From contig CAUZJO010000057.1 of the NCBI GenBank assembly GCA_963580245.1, positions 1 through 28,845 on the forward strand: a stretch of DNA of 28,845 nucleotides, given 5' to 3'. This document shows, piece by piece, positions 15,797 to 22,037 of the stretch. Origin of the DNA: CAUZJO01 sp963580245. GTDB taxonomy: Bacteria; Sumerlaeota; Sumerlaeia; MVZB01. The position numbers and the translations under genes were made by a program. Position 1 is the first letter of the stretch; each line of letters opens with the position of its first letter. The notes beneath the pieces are model-generated. The model worked only from the letters and a program-made list of their open reading frames with translations, was not told the DNA's origin and searched no databases.

Positions 15797-18058
15797 CTAG
15801 CCCAAACTCGATGAGGTCAAGTCCGACGCGTCATCAACGATGGTCAGCGGGCCATCGCACTCATCGTAATAAGCGTCATCCCAAGCGCTCACCACCCGAA
15901 GCTGGTAATCATCGCCCGGCTCCAGTTCGGGCAACGTGATCCAACTGGTTACCGGGCCGACATGCGAGCCGTCATCCCACGCCGTGCCGATTTCAGACAC
16001 GCGTTCGCCTGCCCGCCACACTTCAAAACGCACCGACTTACCGCCGATTTCACGATTAATCTGCCAGCGGATGGCCGGTTTGGACCCCGCAACGATGGGC
16101 TTATAGCCGTTGGGTTCGATCAGAAGGAGATCGGGTCGGCGGATGCGGACGTCCCTCAATACGGCGGGTTTGGTCTCTTCCAGTGGCGCGATGCGGATTC
16201 GGTCAAGCCCCCGCGCCCATGCCCGTTTAGGCAAGTCAAAGGCGTGAACGATCATCGGTTCGTCGCCGGGAGGATCGACCGTCTCCCGGGCGATCTCCTC
16301 ATCTTTGATAAAGTAGCTGACCTGGTATCGGTTCCGAGAGTCGAGCGTCAACTCCACCGTCGCGGGCCAGACGCCTCCCACGAACGTCAATGACAAGGCC
16401 CCTTTGGGCGAGATGGCGTGGAAAAGGCCGCCGCGCTCCTCGGACTCCGAATCGATCGGCGTCCGGGCCGGGTCGATCGCGAGATCGTAAGTGAAAGGGT
16501 CACGGTACCTCCCCTTGTCAATCAGATGGTCGAACGAGCCGAGGTTCAAACGCACAATGAGGCCCAAGCGCTCGATACTGAAAAGTTCCCCACGCGTCAC
16601 GATGCGCAGCTTATCGTAATACTCGGCCAACTTGGGGTCGGTCAGGCGGTTCTCGCCGCTTTCCAGGGTTTCTTGATAGCCCTCGGGAACGGTACGTTTC
16701 ATGTGACCGATCCGCCACAGCGGTTCGTGCCGGGCTTGCATCCGGGCCAACAGCGGATCAACCAGGGCGTAAACATCGACAAGATGGTATCCCGCGGCGA
16801 CCGAATATCCGAACATCCCGATCGATTCGAGGGCCATGATGACGGGGGGGGCCACCGTCTCGTCACCCACCCGCGGTTTCCGTATCGGCTTGTGTAGCTC
16901 GAAGTTGCGATTCAATCGAAGCAGACTCATTTCGTCATAATAATAGCCTCTTTCGTCGGCGATGCCGTTGCGATCGGCGAACTCTTGTTTATCGTGGGGC
17001 CGAAAATGGTACACGTTGAGGAGCGGATGGCGTTGATTCCCCAAACCGAGTAGCAGCAAGATCAAGCCCAGCGCGATCGCGGCGCGAGCTGTGAACGGAT
17101 GGCGGGCAAGGACCACCACCGAGACCAATAGCGGCGCGGTCAGGAAGCGACCGCTCATGAAATCGCCGCCGATCTTTAGAATGTAGGCCAGATAAAGCAT
17201 CACGCCGATGATGACGGGGACATGAGCGCGCCGCCGACCGTGAACGGTGACGACAATCGACGCGGCGATGACAAATAACGTGATCGGATCAAGATTGAGC
17301 GAATTTAGGTAATAGTAGAGTCCCTGCTCGAACAGCAAGAAGCGGGGGAAATCGGTGAAGACCTTGGCGTACGCGGTGTTGGGCAGCGGGAAGCCGTAAT
17401 AGATCAGAGAGAACGCCTCCCATAGAACAAACGGCGTAAAACCCGCCGCCAGGGCCAGGATCGGAAACTTGCGCCGATGCTCCCAACACTTCACCGCGAA
17501 GGAGGGAGCGATGAGCAGGACGATGTCCAGGCGGTTGATGAGGGCCAACGCGGTGGTCAGGGCAAGCCATGGGATTTGACGGCGACCGGTCATTGGCGAA
17601 AAGTAAACGGCGAAATAAACCGCGAGCAACAGATGGGTCAGCGGGTTCTCCAACCCTGAGGTGGAGTAATCCACGTAGGCCTTGGACAATATCAGCACAC
17701 CCCCGGCCAGCAACGCCGCTCGCGCCGACGTGGCGATCTTGAAGACCATCACCAGCGCCGCCACCGAGACGGCGGCCGACAGGGCGATCGTGGTCAGGAA
17801 CGTTTCGCGAAACAGGAAATAGTTGAGCGAGAGCAGGAACATCCACAACGGATGCGTATAGGCTTGGACCCGCTCGCCGATATTGTAATTCGGTCCGTGG
17901 CCGTGGACGAAATTCGCCACGGTCCGCAGCGTGATGTAGACGTCGTCGCAGAGCCAAGCGGTCCGCAGGACCGTGAACGCGTAGAGTGAGATCAGCGCGA
18001 GAAGGGTGACCTGGGTCCAATCCGTTAGTCTCTGGCCGGTCCGGCTGGCGTCCTGCAT
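15797..18058 (-). CDS. GT-C-type membrane glycosyltransferase-like protein with C-terminal Ig-like domain (copy 2)
   Basis: 753 aa from ATG 18058. The open frame extends to 18451, but that part is a shadow of a truncated rluD copy; ATG 18058 overlaps the rluD-fragment stop by 1 nt (TGATG), the native junction. It parallels its downstream neighbour along its whole length: CDDVYITLR with Asp38-Asp39, GHGPNYNIGERVQAYTHPLW, many transmembrane helices (DYSTSGLENPLTHLL; GGDFMSGRFLTAPLL), ADERGYYYDEMSLLRLNRN, and a final Ig-like module (LLIEPNGYKPIVAGSKPAIRW ... QLRVVSAWDDAYYDECDG). The predicted role is glycosyl transfer on the outer face of the membrane from a lipid-linked donor. The first 280 nt of the gene are part of a perfect 730-bp tandem duplication. 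Confidence 0.75.
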   Translation of the reverse strand: MQDASRTGQRLTDWTQVTLLALISLYAFTVLRTAWLCDDVYITLRTVANFVHGHGPNYNIGERVQAYTHPLWMFLLSLNYFLFRETFLTTIALSAAVSVAALVMVFKIATSARAALLAGGVLILSKAYVDYSTSGLENPLTHLLLAVYFAVYFSPMTGRRQIPWLALTTALALINRLDIVLLIAPSFAVKCWEHRRKFPILALAAGFTPFVLWEAFSLIYYGFPLPNTAYAKVFTDFPRFLLFEQGLYYYLNSLNLDPITLFVIAASIVVTVHGRRRAHVPVIIGVMLYLAYILKIGGDFMSGRFLTAPLLVSVVVLARHPFTARAAIALGLILLLLGLGNQRHPLLNVYHFRPHDKQEFADRNGIADERGYYYDEMSLLRLNRNFELHKPIRKPRVGDETVAPPVIMALESIGMFGYSVAAGYHLVDVYALVDPLLARMQARHEPLWRIGHMKRTVPEGYQETLESGENRLTDPKLAEYYDKLRIVTRGELFSIERLGLIVRLNLGSFDHLIDKGRYRDPFTYDLAIDPARTPIDSESEERGGLFHAISPKGALSLTFVGGVWPATVELTLDSRNRYQVSYFIKDEEIARETVDPPGDEPMIVHAFDLPKRAWARGLDRIRIAPLEETKPAVLRDVRIRRPDLLLIEPNGYKPIVAGSKPAIRWQINREIGGKSVRFEVWRAGERVSEIGTAWDDGSHVGPVTSWITLPELEPGDDYQLRVVSAWDDAYYDECDGPLTIVDDASDLTSSSLG

Positions 18059-18516
18059 CAAGGTTCCGCCGTCGCGTCCTCTTGGCCCCAGAGGCGAATC
18101 ACCTGGTCCAGATGCTCGACCTCCCAGAAGGCCCGCAGCACCCCCAACATGTCCTCGGGCAGATGGCTTTGGAAGTTCAGGCGACACCTGGGCATGACCG
18201 GATGGTCCAGCGCCAAACGGACGGCGTGAAGCATCTGGCGCCCTGGCCAGACGGCGGCCAGTTTGGGGCGGGCGGTCTGGGGGAGGATCTGTAGCGTGCG
18301 CGATTTGGTCCAGCCGTAATCGGGGTCGGCCAGGGCGGGGCGCCCGATCGACTGCAGGTGGACGCGCACCTGGTGGGTCCGGCCCGTCTGGAGCGTCAAG
18401 CCAAGCAGCGAGAGGCCATCGACTTGGGTCAAAACGCGCCAGTGCGTGCAAGCGACACGCCCATCCTCGATGATCCCCATCCGTTTGCGGTCCTTGGGGC
18501 GGCGGCCGATGGGGCG
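17782..18516. repeat. 730-bp tandem duplication, copy 1
   Basis: This block matches 18512-19246 base for base with a period of 730 nt, as far as I can compare line by line. Identity stops at 17781 on the left and at 18517 on the right. It covers the 5' end of the GT-C copy 2 gene and the 3' end of the RluD-type gene. The junction shares GGGCG (18512-18516), inside a longer similar stretch (GGCGGCCGA..GGGCG) found at both parental sites, consistent with recombination at short homology. Confidence 0.95.
18058..18516 (-). pseudogene. Truncated 3' copy of the RluD-type gene
   Basis: This is a duplicate of the C-terminal 152 or so codons of the pseudouridine synthase, starting at about DRPIGRRPKDRKRM and ending ATAEP with the stop at 18058-18060. 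It lacks the S4 domain and the catalytic HRLD motif, so it cannot be active. Upstream of the break the frame continues into an out-of-frame reading of the duplicated GT-C 5' end, with no proper start. It exists only because of the 730-bp duplication. Confidence 0.88.
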
Positions 18517-18788
18517 ATCGTGGTCAGGAACGTTTCGCGAAACAGGAAATAGTTGAGCGAGAGCAGGAACATCCACAACGGATGCGTATAGGCTTGGACC
18601 CGCTCGCCGATATTGTAATTCGGTCCGTGGCCGTGGACGAAATTCGCCACGGTCCGCAGCGTGATGTAGACGTCGTCGCAGAGCCAAGCGGTCCGCAGGA
18701 CCGTGAACGCGTAGAGTGAGATCAGCGCGAGAAGGGTGACCTGGGTCCAATCCGTTAGTCTCTGGCCGGTCCGGCTGGCGTCCTGCAT
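18429..18788 (-). pseudogene. Truncated 5' copy of GT-C gene copy 2
   Basis: 119-codon frame starting at ATG 18788, directly overlapping the intact RluD-type stop by 1 nt. It repeats the first 90 or so residues of the GT-C protein exactly (helix 1, CDDVYITLR, YNIGERVQAYTHPLW, NYFLFRETFLTTIA). It then runs into about 25 foreign residues read out of frame from the rluD fragment before a stop at 18429. It would be made if the RluD transcript is translated, as a short two-helix protein lacking almost all the enzyme. Confidence 0.85.
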
Positions 18789-19246
18789 CAAGGTTCCGCC
18801 GTCGCGTCCTCTTGGCCCCAGAGGCGAATCACCTGGTCCAGATGCTCGACCTCCCAGAAGGCCCGCAGCACCCCCAACATGTCCTCGGGCAGATGGCTTT
18901 GGAAGTTCAGGCGACACCTGGGCATGACCGGATGGTCCAGCGCCAAACGGACGGCGTGAAGCATCTGGCGCCCTGGCCAGACGGCGGCCAGTTTGGGGCG
19001 GGCGGTCTGGGGGAGGATCTGTAGCGTGCGCGATTTGGTCCAGCCGTAATCGGGGTCGGCCAGGGCGGGGCGCCCGATCGACTGCAGGTGGACGCGCACC
19101 TGGTGGGTCCGGCCCGTCTGGAGCGTCAAGCCAAGCAGCGAGAGGCCATCGACTTGGGTCAAAACGCGCCAGTGCGTGCAAGCGACACGCCCATCCTCGA
19201 TGATCCCCATCCGTTTGCGGTCCTTGGGGCGGCGGCCGATGGGGCG
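18512..19246. repeat. 730-bp tandem duplication, copy 2
   Basis: Second copy of the perfect direct repeat. It contains the 3' half of the intact RluD-type gene and the 5' end of a truncated GT-C gene. The lack of any difference between copies suggests a very recent event or an assembly artefact. Confidence 0.95.
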
Positions 19247-19798
19247 GTCGATCAGGCCCTCGCCCTCCTTGAAATTACCCACCGCCAGCCCCAGGTAGTT
19301 GCGCCGGACCCTCCGCTCGGCCAGCGCCGCGACCAGGGCGTCATGGACCTGGGGGCTCCGGGCGGCCAGCATCAGACCGCTGGTGTCGCGGTCGAGCCGA
19401 TGGACGATGCCCCAGCGTCCCTCCTCCCCGACCCCCTCCAGCGAGGGTCCGCAATGGGCGAGCAGGGCGTTGGCGACCGTGCCGCCGGAGTGCCCCGGCG
19501 CCGGGTGGACCACCATGCCGGCCGGTTTGTCGATGACCAGCAGATGCTCGTCCTGAAAGATGATGTTTAGGGGAATCGGTTCGGGTTTGAGCTCAGTCGG
19601 AGCGGGCGAGGGTAGCTCGTATTCGATGCGATCACCCCCGCGCACGCGATAGCGGGACGGGCGCACCTCTCCCTCGATGCGGACGCGGCCCGCTTCGATG
19701 TCATGCTGAATCTGGTTTCGGGCGCGCCCATCGAGGCACTGGGCGAGCCAGCGGTCCAGGCGTGTTCCCTCGTCGTCGATGACTTCAAAGACTTTCAC
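18788..19798 (-). CDS. rluD: RluA-family large-subunit rRNA pseudouridine synthase (RluD-like)
   Basis: 336 aa from ATG 19798. An N-terminal S4 RNA-binding domain (about 10-70: RLDRWLAQCLDGRARNQIQH ... GRVRIEGEVRPSRYRVRGGD) precedes the catalytic domain with LLVIDKPAGMVVHPAPGHSG, the active-site motif HRLDRDTSGL (His133-Leu142, catalytic Asp136), LQTGRTHQVRVHL and RQMLHAVRL. It converts uridines to pseudouridine in 23S rRNA; the exact positions cannot be read from sequence, so the symbol is a best fit. The C-terminal tail of about 45 residues after the core is slightly long. It lies 54 nt after the HU gene on the same strand and its 3' half is duplicated downstream. Confidence 0.88.
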   Translation of the reverse strand: MKVFEVIDDEGTRLDRWLAQCLDGRARNQIQHDIEAGRVRIEGEVRPSRYRVRGGDRIEYELPSPAPTELKPEPIPLNIIFQDEHLLVIDKPAGMVVHPAPGHSGGTVANALLAHCGPSLEGVGEEGRWGIVHRLDRDTSGLMLAARSPQVHDALVAALAERRVRRNYLGLAVGNFKEGEGLIDRPIGRRPKDRKRMGIIEDGRVACTHWRVLTQVDGLSLLGLTLQTGRTHQVRVHLQSIGRPALADPDYGWTKSRTLQILPQTARPKLAAVWPGRQMLHAVRLALDHPVMPRCRLNFQSHLPEDMLGVLRAFWEVEHLDQVIRLWGQEDATAEP

Positions 19799-19852
19799 CG
19801 GGGCCCCATTGGGTCAATCCCCTCGCTGGAGCGGGGCCCCACCCCCGTCCGC

Positions 19853-20170
19853 TTAGTCATCCTCCTCCTCGTCCTCTCCCCCACCGTAGTCCATGCCGTC
19901 ATTGACTTGGAGGCGGAACGACTTGCCGGGCTTAAAGGTGGCGATCTTCTTCGAGGGAATCATGATGCGGTCGCCGGTGCGGGGGTTGCGCCCGTTGCGC
20001 GACTTTTTCTCTTTGACGTGGAACGTGCCGAAGCCCACCAGCGAGACCTTGTCGCCGGTCTTCAGGCCATCCTTAATCGAGGCCAAGAAAATTTCGAGGG
20101 CAAGCAGACTGTCCTTGCGGCTCATCCCGGTGGCCTGGGCCACTTTGTTGATGATCACGGACTTGGTCAT
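19853..20170 (-). CDS. HU/IHF-family DNA-binding protein with acidic tail
   Basis: 105 aa. Residues 1-90 are a standard HU fold: an N-terminal helical dimer part (MTKSVIINKVAQATGMSRKD), GDKVSLVGFGTFHVKEKKSR, and the DNA-binding arm with GRNPRTGDRIMIPSKK, then ATFKPGKSFR. A tail of about 15 residues ends GGGEDEEEDD, which HU of E. coli lacks. It is a nucleoid protein that bends and compacts DNA; the acidic tail could tune DNA affinity or protein contacts. A GGGGG-containing ribosome site lies about 10 nt upstream and a candidate promoter at 20269-20297. Confidence 0.9.
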   Translation of the reverse strand: MTKSVIINKVAQATGMSRKDSLLALEIFLASIKDGLKTGDKVSLVGFGTFHVKEKKSRNGRNPRTGDRIMIPSKKIATFKPGKSFRLQVNDGMDYGGGEDEEEDD

Positions 20171-20268
20171 GAAAGATCAACCCCCTTCAGGCCAACCCGC
20201 CAACTAACCCAATGAAAGACGATTCTCACCTACTAGAAATGGAACTGGTTCAACGTTGCAACATCCCT

Positions 20269-20297
20269 ATTTTGAACGTCCTGGACAGCCAAGTCAA
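20269..20297 (-). promoter_or_regulatory. Candidate sigma70-type promoter for the HU gene
   Basis: On the minus strand TTGACT (20297-20292, 5 of 6 matches to the -35 consensus) is followed after exactly 17 nt by CAAAAT (20274-20269, 4 of 6 to the -10). This leaves a leader of about 90 nt before the HU start at 20170. Confidence 0.45.
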
Positions 20298-20328
20298 GCC
20301 CCTTATATCTGAAAAAATGCGCATGGGA

Positions 20329-20350
20329 TTTCCCCGCCTAAACGGGGAAA
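20329..20350. other. 8-bp hairpin between pgsA and HU genes
   Basis: TTTCCCCG (20329-20336) and CGGGGAAA (20343-20350) form a perfect stem with a 6-nt loop. On the minus strand it follows pgsA by about 235 nt and a T6 run comes roughly 10 nt after the stem, so it may be an imperfect terminator for pgsA, or part of the neighbouring repeat. Confidence 0.35.
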
Positions 20351-20445
20351 TGGGACGCGGATAATGCGGATTTGGCGGATTTGGCGGATTTTCGCTGATC
20401 CGTGCTCATCCGTTCAATCAGTCTAATCAGTGTTCTATTCTTTCC
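20350..20445 (+). repeat. Intergenic repeat unit A1 (GCGGATTTGGCGGAT family)
   Basis: A run of GCGGATTTGGCGGATTT steps passes into CGCTGATCCGTG...CATCCGTT..AATCAGTCTAATCAG and TTCTATTC. It matches 21551-21640 in inverted orientation over roughly 90 nt with small differences. Together with unit B1 it fills most of the 414-nt gap 20171-20584, in which I see no gene. Confidence 0.75.
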
Positions 20446-20491
20446 CCGTTCTCGGCCCGGCAAAGAATGGGCGTCTTCATTCGGATAAATC

Positions 20492-20545
20492 GAACACGGA
20501 TTTTACTGATCAGACCGATGGGCACTGATTTTGAACTGCTGGAGA
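20492..20545 (+). repeat. Intergenic repeat unit B1
   Basis: 54 nt containing ACTGATCAGACCGATGGGCA and TGAACTGCTGGAGA. It matches the reverse complement of 21696-21749 at about 51 of 54 positions. Confidence 0.8.
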
Positions 20546-20584
20546 CGCGCTCTTTTGAGGGTGGGGAGTGGACGGGAGACGGCG

Positions 20585-21205
20585 TTAATGGAGGTTTATT
20601 AAGTCGCGGTTGGCCATGAAGTAGTGCCAGCCGCTGAGGACGGTGAGAATGACGCAGATATACATCACGACCAGCACGAGGAACCGGTACGCGGCGAATA
20701 GGTTCAGCGCACCCAGGCGGAGTTGGTCTTCCAATCCTGCTCGGCCCAGCCAATCGGCCAGGACGACATAGATCAGGGCGCCGATGATGACGACGATCTG
20801 GCTGATGGTCTTGTTCTTGCCCCAGCGGTCGGCGGCCAGGACGCGCCCCTGGGCCGAGGCGAGCAGGCGGAGGCCGGTGATCAGGAACTCGCGGGTCAGG
20901 ATCAGGACCACCATCCAGGCCGGGAAAACGTCCAGCTGGACCAGCCCCACGAAAGCGGCCATGGCCAGGACCTTGTCGGCCAGCGGGTCCATGAGCACCC
21001 CGAAGTTGGTCTCCCAACCATGGCGGCGGGCCAGCACGCCGTCGTAGTAATCGGTGATGGCCGCCGCGACGAACAGCGCCAGGGCCAGGGGATGGAGCCA
21101 AATCGACCAGGCGGGCGGCAGTCCGAAGCTGGGCGGGGTCATGGCGACCAGAAAGAACGGGATCACCACGATCCGGCTGAGCGTCAACTGGTTGGCGAGG
21201 TTCAT
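20585..21205 (-). CDS. pgsA: CDP-diacylglycerol-glycerol-3-phosphate 3-phosphatidyltransferase
   Basis: 206 aa from ATG 21205. It carries the CDP-alcohol phosphatidyltransferase signature: Asp52, Asp55-Gly56, Ala59-Arg60, Gly69, Asp73 and Asp77, with the standard spacing (DYYDGVLARRHG ... FGVLMDPLADK). An N-terminal NLANQLTLSRIVVIPFFLVA start and about five further hydrophobic helices fit PgsA. It makes phosphatidylglycerol phosphate from CDP-diacylglycerol and glycerol-3-phosphate in the inner membrane. Length is slightly above the E. coli enzyme. Other CDP-alcohol transferases (such as cardiolipin-type) are possible but the NxxT/SxxR start favours PgsA. It is flanked on both sides by inverted intergenic repeats. 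Confidence 0.85.
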   Translation of the reverse strand: MNLANQLTLSRIVVIPFFLVAMTPPSFGLPPAWSIWLHPLALALFVAAAITDYYDGVLARRHGWETNFGVLMDPLADKVLAMAAFVGLVQLDVFPAWMVVLILTREFLITGLRLLASAQGRVLAADRWGKNKTISQIVVIIGALIYVVLADWLGRAGLEDQLRLGALNLFAAYRFLVLVVMYICVILTVLSGWHYFMANRDLINLH

Positions 21206-21311
21206 GGTTCGTTCCGTGGGTCATCATCGGCCTGGCAGGCGAAGCTACGCACATGAGCAGGTGTCCCCGAGGCAAGCTGAGGGAGGTCAGGTGAACGCGA
21301 GGAGGGCACTC

Positions 21312-21485
21312 TCAGAGCCCCATGAACCCGCGGATGAGTTGAACCGCCCAGGCAATCCCTATCACGACGATGATGTAGCCCCACCACTTATCCGCCTTCA
21401 GCGCCAAGCCGAATCCTATGATCAAGACGGCGACGACCAGGACGCAATCATTCAGCATGTCACCCGTCACCGGAACCTTTGGCAT
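21312..21485 (-). CDS. Small two-helix membrane protein of unknown function
   Basis: 57 aa from ATG 21485, preceded by GGAAGGGGG at a good distance; an upstream ATG at 21548 would add 21 residues but has no clear ribosome site. It has two hydrophobic segments (CVLVVAVLIIGFGLAL and WWGYIIVVIGIAWAVQLI) separated by KADK, with a short C-terminal RGFMGL. Such small inner-membrane proteins are common and I recognise no family. It is 106 nt upstream of pgsA on the same strand and may be cotranscribed. Confidence 0.55.
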   Translation of the reverse strand: MPKVPVTGDMLNDCVLVVAVLIIGFGLALKADKWWGYIIVVIGIAWAVQLIRGFMGL

Positions 21486-21550
21486 GTCCCCTGCCCCCTT
21501 CCACTTATCCAAGAAATGCCCGTTCTCCACCAAACCGGAGGCAGGCAAGG

Positions 21551-21640
21551 AATAGAACGCTGATAAGACTGATCAAACGGATGATCACAGATCAGCGAAA
21601 ATCCGCCAAATCCGCGTGATCCGCGTGATCCGCGTCCCAT
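21551..21640 (-). repeat. Intergenic repeat unit A2
   Basis: Inverted counterpart of the unit at 20350-20445, with TCCGCGTGATCCGCGTGATC steps in place of the TTTGGCGGA steps. It lies just upstream of the small membrane protein gene. The 21549-22037 gap holds this unit, unit B2 and a candidate promoter, and no supported gene. Confidence 0.75.
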
Positions 21641-21695
21641 CGACCCCTCGATACCCCCTCAAAACTCACTCAATCCCACCCTTCCAAAGACTCCA

Positions 21696-21779
21696 TCTCC
21701 AGCAGTTCAAGATCGGTGCCCATCGGTCTGATCAGTAAAATCAGTGTTCCATTCTTTTCCCGTTCTCGGCCAAACCGGA
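21696..21779 (-). repeat. Intergenic repeat unit B2
   Basis: Bases 21696-21749 are the inverted match of unit B1 (20492-20545). The following bases to 21774 (AATCAGTGTTCCATTC...CGTTCTCGGCC) also match, in direct orientation, the end of unit A1 and its continuation to about 20455. The four units are therefore related mosaics of one repeat family. Confidence 0.75.
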
Positions 21780-21939
21780 GACGGGGAAATCCGATGCGTG
21801 TTTTTCCATGGAACTCTCGAGGCCGCCGAGCCGACCGGAGCATGGGACCGCCGCACACCGTCATCACCACCGGCGGGACCTTCATCCAACCGCCGCCGGA
21901 AGCATAGCGAAATCAGGTCCGAGGGGCAATCAGGCTTGT

Positions 21940-21968
21940 TGGACAGCGTTGGGGCCGGATGCTAAGAT
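21940..21968 (+). promoter_or_regulatory. Candidate sigma70-type promoter for the mrp operon
   Basis: TGGACA (21940-21945, 5 of 6 to consensus) is followed after 17 nt by TAAGAT (21963-21968, 4 of 6). It leaves a leader of about 62 nt before the mrpA start. Confidence 0.4.
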
Positions 21969-22037
21969 CGCTTCGCGCTGGGCAAACCCACATCTGAAGC
22001 AAGCGCGCGACACCCCACGGCGGCACTGGTATCGAAT

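Noticed and set aside
15797..18451. A longer version of GT-C copy 2 with 131 extra N-terminal residues
   Set aside because: The extra part is an out-of-frame reading of the truncated rluD copy; ATG 18058 directly precedes helix 1 and overlaps the rluD stop.
20350..20400. Short repeated GCGGATTTG units as a CRISPR array
   Set aside because: Units are about 9 nt with no spacers and no cas genes nearby.
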